The position numbers and the translations under genes are program-made. A stretch of DNA of 64,000 nt. It comes from Acanthosoma haemorrhoidale (taxonomy: Eukaryota; Arthropoda; Insecta; Hemiptera; Acanthosomatidae). This document shows, piece after piece, positions 33,501 through 45,153 of the stretch (positions within the stretch are counted from its first letter, which is position 1; each line of letters starts with the position of its first letter). The notes below the pieces were generated by a model. The model made no database searches, was not told the origin of the DNA, and saw nothing but the letters and a program-made list of their open reading frames with translations. Location of the stretch: positions 126,003,910 to 126,067,909 of the forward strand of contig OV884011.1 of the NCBI GenBank assembly GCA_930367205.1, in the 5' to 3' direction.

Positions 33501-34088
33501 AAAACATTAATTGCCGAATTTCGGTATCAATCAGACAGTTCTCAAAACGGGATACGATTTTTGTCCACCTAGATTTTCGATTCCGCCCGATTTTTTCTTG
33601 TGTTACATAATCACTCCGGAAATTCAAGGTGTGTCAGTTATACTTACTCCAAGTGAGTTTGGTGGAAAGGGAGATAGCACCACAGACGACCTGAAAGTGT
33701 GCTACGAGTCAAAAAAGGTTCAAAAAAGTTGCTGTAGACAACAATTTTTCGTTTTATTACTTGATACGTTTTTTACGTAGCGAAAAAGCTAAATTTGTAA
33801 ACAAAACGTAATTTTGTTTGTTTCATTGTTTGTGACTATCATTGGATTGTTTTCTCATTATTACTGTAGTAAACGGTCACCGTGTAACCAAGGCTTTAGG
33901 GCCCAAACTAGTTAGATACGTTTATACGTAGCTAAAAAGGTAAATTTTACATTTTGTTATTTTCATTGTTCATTTCAACCATTGCATTGTTTTCTCATTA
34001 TGACACTCATTAAACCATGGAAGTTGCTGCCACAGTTGTTAAATGTCGCGGTAGTGACACTAAACGGTCACCGTGTAACCAAGGCTTT
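30573..34088. mobile_element. Compound TIR/foldback DNA element
   Basis: The left end AAAGCCTTGGTTACACGGTG (30,573) recurs as its complement at 34,069-34,088, and diverged complementarity continues for about 75 bases inward. A second copy of the right end stops at about 33,897, so the right terminus is tandemly duplicated. An internal arm at 32,200-32,310 is complementary to 33,720-34,000 (shared GACAACAATTT, TACGTAGC). No transposase is readable: the ORFs inside are short and unlike any family I know. It is a non-autonomous element, probably nested or rearranged. No clear target duplication was found. Confidence 0.6.
33156..33167 (+). repeat. C12 homopolymer
   Basis: Twelve consecutive C inside the foldback element; the exact length is uncertain. 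Confidence 0.7.
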
Positions 34089-34099
34089 AGATCCAGTTT

Positions 34100-34375
34100 T
34101 GTAACACTCATTATATCTTATCTAACTATATTTTTAGTAGAAACGTGTACCTGAGTTGGGACTTATGGTCCCCTTGTTTTTTGTAAGGAACCATTTCCTC
34201 CCCTAAAATCCTACTCTTTTCTTACCTGCTTCGGGCCAGACACCCCATTAGCTGCTAGACATTCACCCCAGTATGTTAACTGCTCTCTTAATATTTGTAT
34301 ATTAAAATCAACACGGTTTTGATTGTTATTCATAATAAAGTTTTTTAAAAGACTCTCCTCTACAAGGTTATTTAA
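34100..34375 (+). repeat. 5' LTR of the A-rich Gypsy element
   Basis: Begins TGTAACACTC next to the foldback element and runs to the primer-binding site. The first 123 bases match the 3' LTR. The end of the LTR is inferred from the position of the primer-binding site. Confidence 0.65.
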
Positions 34376-34376
34376 C

Positions 34377-34392
34377 TGGCGCCCCGAACAGG
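34377..34392 (+). promoter_or_regulatory. Candidate tRNA primer-binding site
   Basis: TGGCGCCCCGAACAGG directly follows the 5' LTR. It resembles the tRNA-Lys-type primer-binding site used by many retroelements, with one extra C. Confidence 0.65.
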
Positions 34393-34740
34393 CACCTGGC
34401 AGTATACTCGGTAAATTCATGGCAGTCCACATCTAAAGATCCCTCATTTGGCAACAGACATTGAAACCACTCCAATAGCGTGAGAAGGCCGATACAAATA
34501 CCTCTAGAATGAAACCCCACCAGTACAGGAATTCACCGATTTTAGGTACTGATCTATTTCAATAGATTGTCACCAGGGAACCACCTCAAGAAATTCGTTA
34601 TATACGTGAGGAAGTTGAAGGAAGAAAGAAAGCTGGACTTCACTGAAGACACCATTCACTTGGTAAATATAATTATTATACACATTCTGACTTTATGACA
34701 TCAGTAACTGACAAGCTTAACATTTTAAGAAACAGAAGAC

Positions 34741-35640
34741 ATGGAAGAAACTAATTAAGTAATTAAAGCCACTGACTTTCAACAAATTCCTGAATTTAAT
34801 GGAAACTCAAGCGACTTAGTAACTTTTTTAAACCAATTATTATATGTCGCCTCTACAGTAGGAGCACTCTTCAACCCACGCACAGAATACAATTCAAGAC
34901 AACTACTGAGCTACACTAAATCAAACAAACTCACAGACTAAGCAATATTTTTTGGAAGATGAAATTATGTCTCAATTGACGAGTTTATAACAGAACTGAA
35001 GAGATATTTCCGGGACAACAAAACTATCGAACGTTCAATAACGGAAATATTAGGAATGACAATGCATAGATACAAATATTCGTTAACATTTACAAACAGA
35101 ATAATAACTACGAAATGAATTGGAAGGACGAATTATCACGGACGATTCAAAAGAACAGATGCAGTAAACATACGAAATGAATGCATACGACAAACTGATA
35201 ACTAACCATTGCATAAAACAATTCGTACCAAAACTGAGAAACTTAGTACGATTTAATATTACAAATAACCTTCGTGACTTACAAAGAACGCTAACCACTT
35301 CCACTATGGAAATAATGGAAGAGACTTCCTACAAAACTAACAGACAAAAATCTAGACAACATCATAACCAACAACAGAGAAACCGCAACAATCTAGGAAG
35401 AAACTACGATCCTAACTTGGGAACCGAGACAAGACCAAAGACAACAAAATTATCAACAAAGACCACAACAAAACTACCAACGGTATACACCAAACTATAA
35501 TCGAGACAATAACGAGAGACACAACCAATCGTGGAAACCACATGAACAAAGACAATACTTCAACAAACCACAACAACAAATTATACAAAATGAACAACAA
35601 GGAGAGAAGTTCATCATCCCGAAACAGACAAAGATGAACT
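34741..35640 (+). pseudogene. Gag remnant of the A-rich Gypsy element
   Basis: Scattered open stretches encode a gag-like start (DFQQIPEFNGN then SDLVTFLNQL). They continue through 35,177-35,500 into a Gln/Asn/Arg-rich nucleocapsid-like tail. Several stops and frameshifts separate the pieces. Assignment rests on position after the primer-binding site and on composition. Confidence 0.6.
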
Positions 35641-35784
35641 TATAAGACAACTAACAGAAAGACTACAACAATTAGAAGACAAACAAAACAATTTTTTAGA
35701 ATTAGTTCCAAACGATTGCGATCCATTAGACCCGTATACGAACTAAATCACACTGACAACCTACCGAAATTAAAGGACAAAAAA

Positions 35785-37470
35785 GGCAAGTTATCGTTAC
35801 TTGAGACCGGAGCCACTTAAAATTACATTAACCCAACTTCTTTACCCGAAGGAAGTAAAATAAGTCGGGAGGTTTTGTCATGAAAACCCCCACAGGAAGA
35901 GACGAGGGGACACAAAGTGCAATAGTAGATCTCGAGCATTTTTACTAGGAGTCCATGCAAAAATTAAATTCCTCATATTCCGCTTCAGTGAAAAATATGA
36001 TATCCCACTCCGATATGAAACAATGAAAGAATATGGAAATAAAATGTGATACCAACGAATACTATATAAATGGTATTAAATAAAAAGATAAAAGAGACCA
36101 AATACACTCGGAAAATAAAAGAAAAAGAAGAGAAGAAATACGTTCAATAAAATAATAATTATAAAGAAATGAAACCAATTATATCGATGACAAACAAACG
36201 ATAAAAACATTACTTAGAACCGAACACATCGATAACGAAACAGACCAAGAAAAACTGAGATCAACAAACTTAATTAAACACAAAATTAATACAACTAACC
36301 ACAATCCATGCTATACTAGAAACTGCAGATACCCAGTACAATATCAATAACAAATACATGACGGGTAATTGACTATCGAAAACTGAACGAAATGACTATA
36401 AAAGACAAGTCTACCAAGCATAGGAGACTAAGTGAACAAACTACAGAAAGCAAAAATATTTTTGACTATCGACTTAGCATCAGGATCCCATCAAATCGAA
36501 ATGGATCCAGACTCAATAGCGAAAACTGCTCTCAATGCAGAAAACGGACACTACGAATAGCTCAGAATGTCTTATTTCTTATGCAATGCACCTCCTACTT
36601 TCCAACGTGCAATGAATATGATGATTGCAAATATACCCACCACCATGGTATATGTAGACGACATCATCATAAACTGAGACAAGACAGACGACCATGTCAA
36701 ACATTTAGAAAATGTGTTCAGGAAACTGAAAGAACACACCTTATCTGTTCAACTAGACAAAACAGAGTTTTTTAAGACGGAACTACCATTTTTAGGACAT
36801 ATTGTAACGCCTAGAGGACTGAAAACAGATCGAAGCAATTACAAACTTACCCTATCCTAATAATGATAAAGCTATTAGACAATTTCTGGGAATGATTGGA
36901 TACTACAGAAAGTTTACTAAAAATTACGCTACTGTTACTAGACTCATATCGCAAGCAATAAAAACAAAAATTTATTATACCAAAGAAATAAAACAGGCAT
37001 GGGATGAATTAAAACCATTAATACCTAATTCCCCAACAAACCTTTTATACTAACAACAGACGCTAGTGACTAAGCAATAGGATCTGTACTATCACAAAAG
37101 GACAAAGTAGGGGTAAAACACGTAGCTTTTGCTTCAAGAGTTTTACAACCCCCTGAACCTAATCACTCCACCGTTGAAAAGGACTTATTAGCAGTAGTAT
37201 GGTTAACACAACATTTCAAACCATACTTATACGGTTCACGATTCTTATTACAAACAGACCATAGACCACTGAAATGGATCTTTACAATGGAAAATACTAA
37301 CACCCGTAACATGAAATGGATATGGAAACTAAACGAATTCAAATTCGACATTAAACATATATCAGAAAAGACAAACTTTGTAGCTGAATTACTATCAAGA
37401 CAACATGAACATCTAACTGAAGTTAATCATGTTGATAGGACTTTGACTTTGAAGGAATTAAACTCATACT
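35785..37470 (+). pseudogene. Protease-RT-RNase H remnant of the A-rich Gypsy element
   Basis: A retropepsin-like site near 35,800 reads LLETGAT, with the catalytic Asp changed to Glu. RT pieces follow: DYRKLNEMTIKDKS at 36,371, the catalytic YVDD at 36,651-36,662, and FLGMIGYYRKFTKNYA near 36,880. RNase H continues through TDHRPLKW and the substrate-binding tail (ISEKTNFVAELLSR) to 37,470. Frameshifts and stops occur throughout, so no protein can be made. Confidence 0.85.
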
Positions 37471-38099
37471 AACAAAACAATCCAGACTACAACTCATTAA
37501 TAAGTGAACTTGAATCCATCATACCGCAAATAACATAAACACAAAATACTGAAAATACTAATGAACAAATGGAAATTACCCCAACAGAAAAGGACCCAAT
37601 AAGTACATGCAACATAATAAATAAATGCCAATAAGTACATACAGTTAGCTACAATACAAACGTCCAAATTTGGGTAATAGATAATGAAAAAATAATTAAC
37701 ATATAAAAACATCAAATAACCATATAGAGAGGAAAAAAAACTATTAACTTTTCGAAACCATTTGGAAAACAAAGACATGAACTGACTATACAAAACCAAC
37801 GAGATATACATGATTTGTTTGAACAAATGTTACAACTAAAACAACTTATGGCATCTACTGTGACTCATCTTTACCCATACCGAATCCTAGGTACAACGAA
37901 ATATTTAAAATAATATCACGAACAATACAAGAAAATTATCCAACTATAAAATTAAAAAGATACAAAAATATGGCAATGAACATTGAAAACAAAGAAGAAC
38001 ACTGGAAAACAAGACTTGACACTAACAATGGAACTATGTAAATTAGGAATAACAAATTCTTCCCTTATGTCTCAAATACTACTTGACATATACCATTAG

Positions 38100-38300
38100 A
38101 ACTGATAACTAACTATCCTACTGGAAAACCTGCACACACAGGAACTTCAGAGACGTATAACAAACTAAGAAAATTACATTACTTTCCTTTAATGAAAGAA
38201 ATTATTTACGACTACATAAACCAATGCGTAATATGCAGAAAGGCTAAATACGAACGTATACCAATAAAAGCTAAATTTATGATTACACCTTACTATATAA
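38100..38300 (+). pseudogene. Integrase zinc-binding fragment
   Basis: The HHCC-type integrase N-terminus is visible, with an upstream His pair region, then LRKLHYFPLMKEI and the cysteine pair CVICRKAKYER. The catalytic core that should follow is absent; unrelated GC-rich DNA begins at about 38,595. Confidence 0.75.
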
Positions 38301-38594
38301 CCCCACAAAACTCAAACTTATTAGGATTACTAAACATACAACATTCTACACTAATAGAAATATCACGAACTATGAAAAGTCAAAAAATAACTAATAAGAA
38401 TCTCAAATAAACGAAAATATTACTGAATAATTTGTACAACAGTACCATGACGAAAAACAGAAACTCTACGAAATCATAAAACAAAAAATAGAAAATGAAA
38501 AAGAGGAATTATAAACAGAACATATTATTGAACAGAGAGTAAATATGAACAAACAAATTATGGAAACTTTCAAGACGGATATTAAATTAATAAA

Positions 38595-39453
38595 TGACAA
38601 TTTTAATAGGGTTAGAGGCTGTCGGGTGTCTTGATCAGGTCGAGCTTCTCGTTCACGTCGAGGGTCACCAATTGTCGGGGGCGTCACTAGGGGAGTGCCT
38701 AATCGCTCTAGCCCTGGTGACAAGTGCGGATTGTTGTAGTTTATAACATGGACCATTGTTCCATGTCGGCATTTAATATCTGACTCCATTTATGATAGGT
38801 ATGTGTCCCGACAATACACTATGTTCAAAAGAAAAGGGGTACAGAGGCTTCATAAAGAATAAGACCGGTTCAGAGTTCGAACGGGGCACGGCAGTGTAAC
38901 AGTAGCGAGGCGTCTGACCGTCTGCAAGGGACTGCGAGACAGAGTGACTGCCCAGAAGTGTGGCAGAGAGAGTAGACCTACAGGGCCTAACTTCCTGATT
39001 TAAGTACTGGTCCCCCTTCCTAGTGGAAGGTGGAGCCGGCTGAACGGGGTATGTTTTATGATGTCACACCTACCGAGATACGTGATCGCTCGTCCCCTAA
39101 AGAACTGTTTATGGCATGGCTTTTAGATTTTATGACCGCCGGAAGTCGACCAGAGGTCTACAGATCCTGTTTTATGAGGGGGCAGGTGGCTTACCCTCAG
39201 GTTTATTGCAGGCGGCCTTCGACCCTCTGTTTATCTGCCTTGTTACAACTGCCGCATGGACCCACCTGGTTTATTACAAGAAGCTTACAAAGATTTGCAT
39301 TTATATTATAATACATTATGCACCAGAGTATAGGGTAATTTACATATATGGTTGGTGATCGCTACAGAGGCAATATGATAAACATTGGTAATGAGGTAGG
39401 TAGCCTTTCACGACATCTACATAACTTTAACACACTTATATAACAAACTAAAT
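38595..39453. mobile_element. GC-rich insertion inside the A-rich Gypsy element
   Basis: About 860 bases of sharply different composition start near TGTCGGGTGTC and contain CACCAATTGTCGGGGG. They are bordered by a direct duplication of Gypsy sequence: 38,013-38,097 recurs at 39,454-39,536. It could be a solo LTR or partial element of another family. The duplication suggests that the flank was copied during insertion or repair. Confidence 0.5.
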
Positions 39454-39508
39454 GACTTGAAACACTAACAATGGAACTATGTAAATTAGGAATAACACAT
39501 TATTCCCT

Positions 39509-40154
39509 TTGTCTCAAATACTACTTGTCATACACCAAAATGTAGCATTAGCTTCAAGAAAAGCAGAAATTTTATGGCTTATGAGCAAAATACATTGTAC
39601 TACACTTGAGAAAATACTCCATGTATTTGTAGACCTGCCACTAGCAGAACCAAATGTAAGAACCTCATTGCTCATACCAATTCCTGTAAATAAAAATAAT
39701 CTTTATTATTCTATTAATACACTAGTACAAAAAACACTAGTACTTGGGAGGATCTTTATAACATTAATTGTAACTAGCTTATGAATAGCTATTATTGTAC
39801 TAACCCTACTTTACTGCTTAATGAATGTATAAAAAAAAAAATATGTTATTAAGTCCAATGTAACTATAATTAACATAAACTATCCTATAAACTATAAAAT
39901 ATCAATTATATTGACGATATTAATTCATATATTATTATAAACAATCGCAAGTTAGGCAATTGCAACAAAAAAAATACTATTTACTTACCTCTTATATCCC
40001 TAGTAAATATATCTATAATAGTAACGAATGTTTTTCAGAACTTCCTAAGATACGCATGCATATTATAGACTCTGAATATAAAACAATACACCAATACCAA
40101 GAACCTTATAAAATAACAATGTATAATAATTCCGAATTAATAGATCCTAATTAA
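39509..40154 (+). pseudogene. Possible 3' ORF remnant of the Gypsy element (envelope position)
   Basis: Two short frames (39,509-39,784 and 39,960-40,154) sit between integrase and the polypurine tract, where insect Gypsy elements often carry a third, envelope-like ORF. The first ends in a hydrophobic stretch that could be a membrane anchor. The similarity is too weak to name it with confidence. It is broken. Confidence 0.3.
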
Positions 40155-40431
40155 GGTCAAATTATGCTAAAAATCCAACTACTAACATTAACAATTGATC
40201 AATACATTTTATAATTTATAGCATTATAGGTACTAAAGGAATACTAACCTTATTGTATTATATAAAAACCAAATTTTGTAATCTCAAAGACACCTGTATT
40301 CCACATCCCACTATCACCTACGAGTATAACCCTACCTTAGCATCCAAACAAAATATCTTCCACCAGCAGATTTTACCACACTCTAGTTCAACTTGAACCT
40401 GTGCGCCTAATTTTTGATGGAACAAGAATCT

Positions 40432-40449
40432 TAAAGAATGGAGGAGTTT
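40432..40449 (+). promoter_or_regulatory. Polypurine tract
   Basis: AAAGAATGGAGGAG followed by four T lies immediately before the 3' LTR start, the expected plus-strand primer site. Confidence 0.6.
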
Positions 40450-40564
40450 TGTAATACTCATTATATTTTACATTTTTAGTAGAAACGTGTACCTCAGTTG
40501 AGACTTATGGTCCCCTTGTTTTTTGTAAGCAACCATTTCCTCCCCTAAAATCCTACACTTTTCT
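40450..40564 (+). repeat. 3' LTR of the A-rich Gypsy element (partial)
   Basis: Starts TGTAATACTC; 115 bases match the 5' LTR, including CTTATGGTCCCCTTGTTTTT. Similarity stops at 40,564. Confidence 0.75.
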
Positions 40565-40599
40565 GGCGACTTCTGTGGGGAACAGCTCTATGACTTCGG

Positions 40600-41190
40600 C
40601 AACAGCTCTAATGGCTATGGCGGAACGGAGCCAAAGGTGCAAGGGCAGCATTGTTAGTGCTCATCATTGGAGGTTACAGTGAGTTTTAATGTACCATAGG
40701 CGTTGCGAAGTATTGTAAATACCATGCCATAATGATTCAATCTATTATATTTTTTTGTAATTGTTATTTTGTTTACTTTCTTCATGTATGGTATTCCTAT
40801 TACATTTAAGAAAATCTTATTTTCATAGTTCTTCCCAGTTTGTATGATTTATTTCTCAAGCAAATTTATTCAGATGTCTTATTATTGTCCCAATACCTAG
40901 AAATCCTAAAAGTTAATATAGGGTTTTTGATTATTAATTGAGGATATTTATTAAGTACTTTATTATCTATCTGACTCGGTATACGTTTGATGAACGAAAG
41001 GTGGACTAAACTATCGCCGCCAATCAGTCATATTTCCTTTTTGTCTTTAATCTATTTATTAAATTCTAAAGTATTACCAATCATTATTGAGCTTAATGCA
41101 TTATAATGCTGGTGGTTAAGTAACGGTAAGCCGACATTGTAATGCATAGGTAGTTTTACAGCAGTAAGCCCCGAATACACATATCGCAGT
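40600..41190. repeat. Dispersed AT-rich repeat, copy B (uninterrupted)
   Basis: The empty-site counterpart of the split copy at 3,421-5,880. The sequence runs continuously across the point where copy A carries a jockey element. Confidence 0.6.
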
Positions 41191-42125
41191 TGCGTATGTT
41201 TTGTGGCGAAACAACTGATGAAGCAGCAGAAATAAAGGCAGTGGTTAAATATAGACACTCAATTTATAAGGTGAGTTCAATTGAATTTGAAGATAATAAA
41301 TAAATAAAAAAGGGTGACGAACTGGGCGATTTACTATGAAAATCAGTGAAAGATCCCATAATTTTTTAACGCGATTTGGTAGCAGATTTGACTACTTGCC
41401 GAGTTGTCTCCTGGATGATGAAAGGAAAAGTTGATGATATCCCAAAGTACATATAATAGTTAACAGCATTAGACCAGAATATTAATGACCCATGCTACAT
41501 AAAACCACGAGTTGCCTTACAAACAAACGCTGGGCGCTAATGCGCGACTACTGCCCCCTCCTTGTAGAAATACCAATGACTGCAGGCATAAATCAAGAAA
41601 TTACCTTCCTTTTCTAGCCATAAGCGGAAGCCTAAATAAAATTTCCTAACGTGAGAATTGAACTCCTCGATGGACATTAAGATTTTCTAATTTCGTAAAA
41701 AAGAATCAACACTTATTTGGGAGAGGTCACTGCCTGAAATTGTTTTTGCAGCCTATTTAACAGTAAGCCAAGTATGATATAGCACGCAATTAAGGGTTCC
41801 GTTACAGCAGCGAAAACGATTTTGATGAAAGTAGTTTACTAAGGCACAAGTACCAACACGTGTTGGATGAATATTATATTGTGTACTGTTCTGCCAACTT
41901 CATCACCACAAACACGTAGAAGTTACCTTCTTCACGGGCCATAAAACATTTCTATATTTTATCAATAAATCTTTGGCATCAGTATAAAGAGAGGGGGCTA
42001 GTTCACGATCCGGTTAGACGACGGCAGAGGAAGTGGATCGACAGATAGCTTTCCTAACCGAGGTTATCGTCTATGCACTAAACAAATAAGCACAGACTGC
42101 AATTTGGTAAGACTTCAGCAGCACG
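41191..42125. other. No gene or named repeat recognised
   Basis: AT-rich, with no supported ORF on either strand. It probably contains old transposon DNA because it lies between two elements. Confidence 0.4.
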
Positions 42126-42790
42126 TTGCGACGAACATACAGAGCCACTGCGATGATCTCTTTGGACTCAGTAGACCACGACACAATTCTGCAACGTCTG
42201 AAGGAATATGAATTCACCGAACAGCTTCAGGACATAGTGACTTCCTATATCACAGGCAGAACTTTCTCAGTGCGAATAGAAACCACCACTACCACCAGAA
42301 GAGAATTTACACCCGGAGTCCCCCAAGGGTCGGTGCTGGGCCCTCTGGTGTTTAATACATACACTGCACACATCGTAGGAACATCATACCCCAATTGTGA
42401 TGTGCCTGCGTATGCGGACGATGTTGGAGTCTACAACATCAGTCTTAACCCGGCGAAAGCACTGCAGAGCGCACTAGTCAACTCATAGCTGATAGGTTTA
42501 GTGCCATCAATATTAGAGTCGACCAGGCTAGACACAAGGGACCGTCTTCTCTTTCCAGAATGGGAAAAGAAAGCTCCCAATAACATTCGAAATAGGTGGG
42601 AAAGGGTACAATGTAAGCAACAACATTTGCTACCTAGGAATCAACCTAGGCAAACATTTGAATTTCACCTAAGTAAAAAGCGTACGTAAAACGTACACCT
42701 GATCTCCAGCTCGGCTACATCACTCAGACTATAGCTGTACCAAAGTGTCCTGAGACCTACTGTTTGGGATTCCGCTATATAGATACCTAT
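42126..42790 (+). pseudogene. Jockey-like reverse transcriptase fragment
   Basis: One open stretch (42,126-42,488) covers the RT palm: GVPQGSVLGPLVFN, then YADD at 42,411-42,422 with both catalytic Asp present. The thumb continues out of frame (42,501-42,700; LGINLGKHLNF in the alternate frame). The fragment is truncated at both ends, with no tail seen. Confidence 0.85.
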
Positions 42791-43058
42791 GTAGGTGTAT
42801 ATAAGTTAACGTTCGTGATAATTATTAGTTAATTTAGTTAAATTAAATTAATTAAAAAAAGATCGAGAAACAGGTAATAGAAATGATGAGATCAAACGTT
42901 GGTACAAGACTGCTTTATTCGTAGCTCTTAATCCTATACACATATGTTTACATCCCGAGGATTTGGTATTAAGACTGTATACCAATAGTGCCCACCCAGG
43001 CCTTAACTTTTATATATATATATAAATATATATATAAGAGAGGGAATTACGGCGGTAT
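42791..43058. other. Short spacer with TA repeat
   Basis: Non-coding; contains an imperfect TA tract at about 43,011-43,035 just before the Gypsy protease. Confidence 0.5.
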
Positions 43059-43425
43059 ACCCATTATTCGAGTGGCGAGAGGAGTTAGTTGTCTGGTAGA
43101 CACGGGGAGTTCCTGTACTGTTCTCAGCAGGAAAGCGGTGGACAGATTGTGTGTCGGCGAGGGGGCGTCGCAGATCCGGGCATGCGTGTGCAAGCTTATC
43201 ACCCTGGGAGGGCCGTGTAAAATCGAAGGCGAATTGACGATGGGATTGGATAGGTGGGCGAAAAAGGTGGAATATTTGAAAATACACGTGATTGGGAAGA
43301 TGCCGCGCGAGTACGAGGGTATCATAGGGTGCGATCTCTTGGGAAGGGTAGGAGCAAGAGTGAAGTGCCGTAACGGAATATGGGATTTTTTTTTTTTTTT
43401 TTTTTTTTTTATTATGGGATATTAG
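43059..43425 (+). pseudogene. Gypsy retropepsin (protease) domain
   Basis: About 120 readable codons include the aspartic protease site CLVDTGSSCTVLS (catalytic D-T-G codons at 43,099-43,107) and the flap/second-loop region IIGCDLLGRVGARV. The frame then runs into a 25-base T homopolymer (43,386-43,410) that separates it from RT. Confidence 0.85.
43386..43410 (+). repeat. T25 homopolymer inside the pol region
   Basis: A run of about 25 T between the protease and RT codons, in otherwise GC-rich sequence. It could be an A-tail left by a tiny insertion or an artefact. Confidence 0.8.
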
Positions 43426-43564
43426 ACTGGGAAGAATGTTATACCGGTGTACGGAAACCGTGGGGGACGGGAAGGAGCGAATCGGAGCGATCAATCGGGA
43501 GGACAACTGGAAACGCGCTATTCGGTGAGATTATGCCGATATCTTTTTCAACGAAGGGGGCAAA

Positions 43565-44640
43565 TTGGGAGTGACGGGGGAAACGGTCCATGAGATCCCA
43601 CTGAAGCAGGAGAGAGTAATATATATCAAAGAGAGACGATACCCGCAGGCGCTGCGACAGCATATAAAGGACGAAATCGAGGAATTGAAACGGCAGGGCA
43701 TCATAGTAGATAGTTCGTCTCTATACAACAGTCCCCTGTGGGCAGTGAAAAAGAAAGGGTCGTCCGGTGACGAACAATACCGCGTAGTAATAGACTACAG
43801 GCAATTAAACGACAATGCTATAGACGAAAAATACCCGATTCCTCGCTTTGAAGACATCCTGGACCGCCTAAGTGGAGCAAACGTATTCAGTACACTGGAC
43901 CTGATGGCGGGTTACCATCAAATTCGGATGCGTCGTGAAGACCAAGACAAAACGGCATTCACGTTCGAGCGGGGACATTGCGAATTCACCAGAATGCCGT
44001 TTGGGCTTAAAAACGCACCGATAACGTTCCAGAGGCTGATGGACGAATTTTAAAGAGGGATTGGGGAGTCGTTTTGCCAGATATACATGGACGACCTCCT
44101 GGTCTTCAGTCGAGATGAGGTAGAACACCAGGACCAGGACCACCTCCGACATGTTTTTGACAGAATTAGGCTATTCGGGCTGAAACTGTCTGCGGAGAAG
44201 TCCCTTTAGGGACAAGAGCAGGTGAAATTATTAGGCCACATAATTTCCAGAGAGGGAGTGCAACCCGATCGTGGGAAGGTGGAGGCCATCCAGCGGATGA
44301 CTATCCCGAAAGACGTCAAAGGAATCCGGCGCTTACTCGGATCCCTGAACTACTACCGCGGATTCGTTCCAGAAATGGCGGAGTACCTCGTCCCTATTAA
44401 CAATCTTCTTAAGAAAGGACAAAAAGTCGTCATTACCCCGGTAATGGAGAATAATATAAGGCGTTGCATGGAGCGGGTACAGGGGGAGCCTATACTAGCG
44501 TTTCCAGATTTTGCACTCCCCTTCATGATTACCACAAATGCCAGTGAATACGCGTTGAGGGCGGTACTCTCGCAGGATCGCGACCAATATCATACGCTAC
44601 CAGATACCTTATCGAATCCGAGAGTAGATATAGCGCGCTA
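43565..44640 (+). pseudogene. Gypsy reverse transcriptase and start of RNase H
   Basis: Readable blocks: VVIDYRQLNDNAIDEKYPIP, then STLDLMAGYHQI, MPFGLKNAP, and the catalytic YMDD at 44,084-44,095. The connection region LLGSLNYYRGFVPEMAEYL follows, then the RNase H start (TTNASEYALRAVLS, where the first catalytic Asp is Asn). In-frame stops at 44,051-44,053, near 44,207 and at 44,639 break the polyprotein. A typical insect Gypsy polyprotein is about 1,000-1,200 residues. Confidence 0.9.
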
Positions 44641-45111
44641 GAACGCGAATTACTGGGGGCGTATCGTATGGGCGAAAGAACACTTCCGGCCCTACGTATT
44701 TGGGAGGAAGTTTCTGGTTCGAACAGATCATCGACCCCTCCTATGGATGGGAAAACTGAAAGAGTCTTCAGCGCGGATTACCAGATGGACGGAGTTCCTC
44801 AGTCAATGCAACATCGACGTTATTTACAAAACGGGGAAGGAGAACGTCGTGGCCGATTGGTCGTGAATGCGATTGAAGAGGAGATTCCGGGACCATCACG
44901 TGACATCCACCAATTCGTCCAGGAATGGTCACCCGGCGAGGAACATGAGCGGGAGGGGGCTCCAGCCAATGATGTTCCGAGTGACAGAAGTTTAGCGGGG
45001 GATTGGCCCTCGGACATAGAGGACGTCGACGCCATCATTAATGACAAAATGCGCCAGATCATTTGGCTCACCAAAACTTCCGGGCTCTTCAAGATGGAAT
45101 CCGAGAAGTAA
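44640..45111 (+). pseudogene. Gypsy RNase H end and acidic linker
   Basis: Frame-shifted remains of RNase H (YVFGRKFLVRTDHRPLLW) and tether-like sequence (ARITRWTEFLSQ) continue into a Glu/Asp/Ser-rich linker (44,860-45,030). The linker is conserved in the 2.3-kb sister copy. Confidence 0.75.
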
Positions 45112-45153
45112 GGCCACTGCAACATCATCAAGACAACGGGGATCAACGACGAT

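Larger units (their letters stand above)
34100..40564 (+). mobile_element. Decayed A-rich Gypsy-type LTR retrotransposon
   Basis: Matching LTR starts at 34,100 and 40,450 (both TGTAA-ACTCATTATAT-like) are followed by about 115-123 bases of strong similarity. Primer-binding site, polypurine tract and a gag-protease-RT-RNase H-integrase order lie between them. The plus strand is strikingly A-rich and T-poor. All frames are broken. A GC-rich foreign block (about 38,595-39,450) interrupts the 3' half. The right LTR similarity stops at 40,564, so that LTR is truncated or only partly alignable. Confidence 0.85.

Noticed and set aside
33511..33780. 89-codon plus-strand ORF inside the foldback element
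   Set aside because: Considered as a transposase fragment, but no DDE, zinc-finger or helix-turn-helix signal is visible. Most of it pairs with the inner inverted arm.
43003..43506. 167-codon minus-strand ORF
   Set aside because: Antisense of the Gypsy protease. It includes a poly-Lys run made by the T25 tract, so it is not a real protein.
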